Assembly: GCA_945906115.1 (NCBI GenBank)
Contig: CAMDQP010000071.1
Span: forward strand, 1-5,601
Length of the DNA: 5,601 nucleotides
Reading direction: 5' to 3'
Source of the DNA: Opitutus sp. GAS368
Lineage (GTDB): Bacteria; Verrucomicrobiota; Verrucomicrobiia; Opitutales; UBA953
The notes beneath the pieces were generated by a model, which did no database searches, was not told the origin of the DNA, and saw only the letters and a list, made by a program, of their open reading frames with translations. Below are positions 5,387-5,601 of the stretch, one piece after another. The first letter of the stretch is position 1, and the number at the start of each line of letters is the position of its first letter. A program made the position numbers and the translations under genes.

Positions 5387-5601
5387 AGGGCGCTACCGTG
5401 CGTCAGCGCGATGGTGCGGATCGCGGCGAGCGGCTTCTCGTATTCGTCCAGCGCGGCGACGTAGTCTTCGCGGGCCTTATCCGCGCGCTGGAACGCCGAC
5501 TCCGTGGAGGACTTGGTCTTATCGAGGTTCGACTGGGCTTTCGCTTCCATGTCCTCGGCGGAGGCGAGTGACGCCGAGGTGATGCGGATCTGTTCCTGGA
5601 G
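5383..5601 (-). CDS. C-terminal end of an unrecognised helical, probably coiled-coil protein (5' end beyond window)
   Basis: The minus-strand frame is open from the right window edge for 72 codons to TGA at 5385-5383. The peptide is almost entirely Ala, Glu, Lys, Ser and Leu, with no proline until residue 57. Hydrophobics and Ala recur every 3-4 residues (LASAEDMEAKAQSNLDKTK, 12-30), which suggests a long amphipathic helix or coiled coil ending in IRTIALTHGSAL. The codons have the high third-position G/C expected here, supporting a real gene. I do not recognise a family. Its stop overlaps the GTG of the hydrolase gene by 4 bases, so the two are likely an operon and perhaps translationally coupled. 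Other frames over this stretch are shadows. Confidence 0.75.
   Translation of the reverse strand, partial: LQEQIRITSASLASAEDMEAKAQSNLDKTKSSTESAFQRADKAREDYVAALDEYEKPLAAIRTIALTHGSAL

Noticed and set aside
4175..5464. 429-codon open frame on the plus strand
   Set aside because: It is antisense to the SGNH hydrolase gene, whose catalytic motifs are unmistakable. High G+C codon bias leaves long open frames opposite real genes; its Gly/Val/Ala/Glu-rich, repetitive content shows no family.

Overview
The window is a stretch of ordinary chromosome with high G+C (roughly 60% or more, judged by eye). It looks like a Gram-negative-type bacterium with few Shine-Dalgarno sites. The gene styles (class-II-like pyrB with a degenerate pyrC, a lone trpA, an exported GxDLY/SGNH esterase) would fit a Verrucomicrobiota/Planctomycetota-type genome. 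That placement is an inference from protein character and was not tested. All protein genes lie on the minus strand; the only plus-strand gene is a tRNA.

Layout from right to left, which is the direction of minus-strand transcription. First comes the C-terminal end of an unrecognised helical, probably coiled-coil protein (window edge to 5383). Its stop overlaps by 4 bases a GTG start of an exported SGNH/GDSL-type hydrolase with an N-terminal GxDLY domain (4217-5386). Next is yhhQ, a queuosine-precursor (preQ0) transporter (3459-4163). A gene-free stretch of about 260 bases with several small inverted repeats follows. A tRNA-Leu(UAA) gene (3076-3156, plus strand) has its own strong intrinsic terminator and converges on yhhQ. 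Divergent from the tRNA is trpA (2180-2971), the alpha subunit of tryptophan synthase, standing without trpB. After a repeat-rich intergenic region come pyrB (aspartate carbamoyltransferase) and, overlapping it by 4 bases (ATGA), a dihydroorotase-family gene that runs off the left edge.

The most informative point is the pyrB/pyrC pair. PyrB keeps every active-site residue that can be checked. The dihydroorotase-like partner has lost the metal-binding HxH motif (it reads N-C-R), the substrate-binding Arg that follows, and other active-site positions. This matches the known Pseudomonas-type arrangement in which a catalytically dead PyrC' is a structural partner of aspartate carbamoyltransferase. 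An active dihydroorotase would then have to be encoded elsewhere. The second point is the trpA-pyrB gap, which carries G-rich hexamer repeats on the plus strand facing C-rich hexamer repeats 35 bases away. These could form G-quadruplexes on either strand or a long imperfect hairpin.

I see no mobile element, CRISPR array, phage gene, toxin-antitoxin pair or defence system. I did not find a convincing undescribed system; the findings below are mostly modest.
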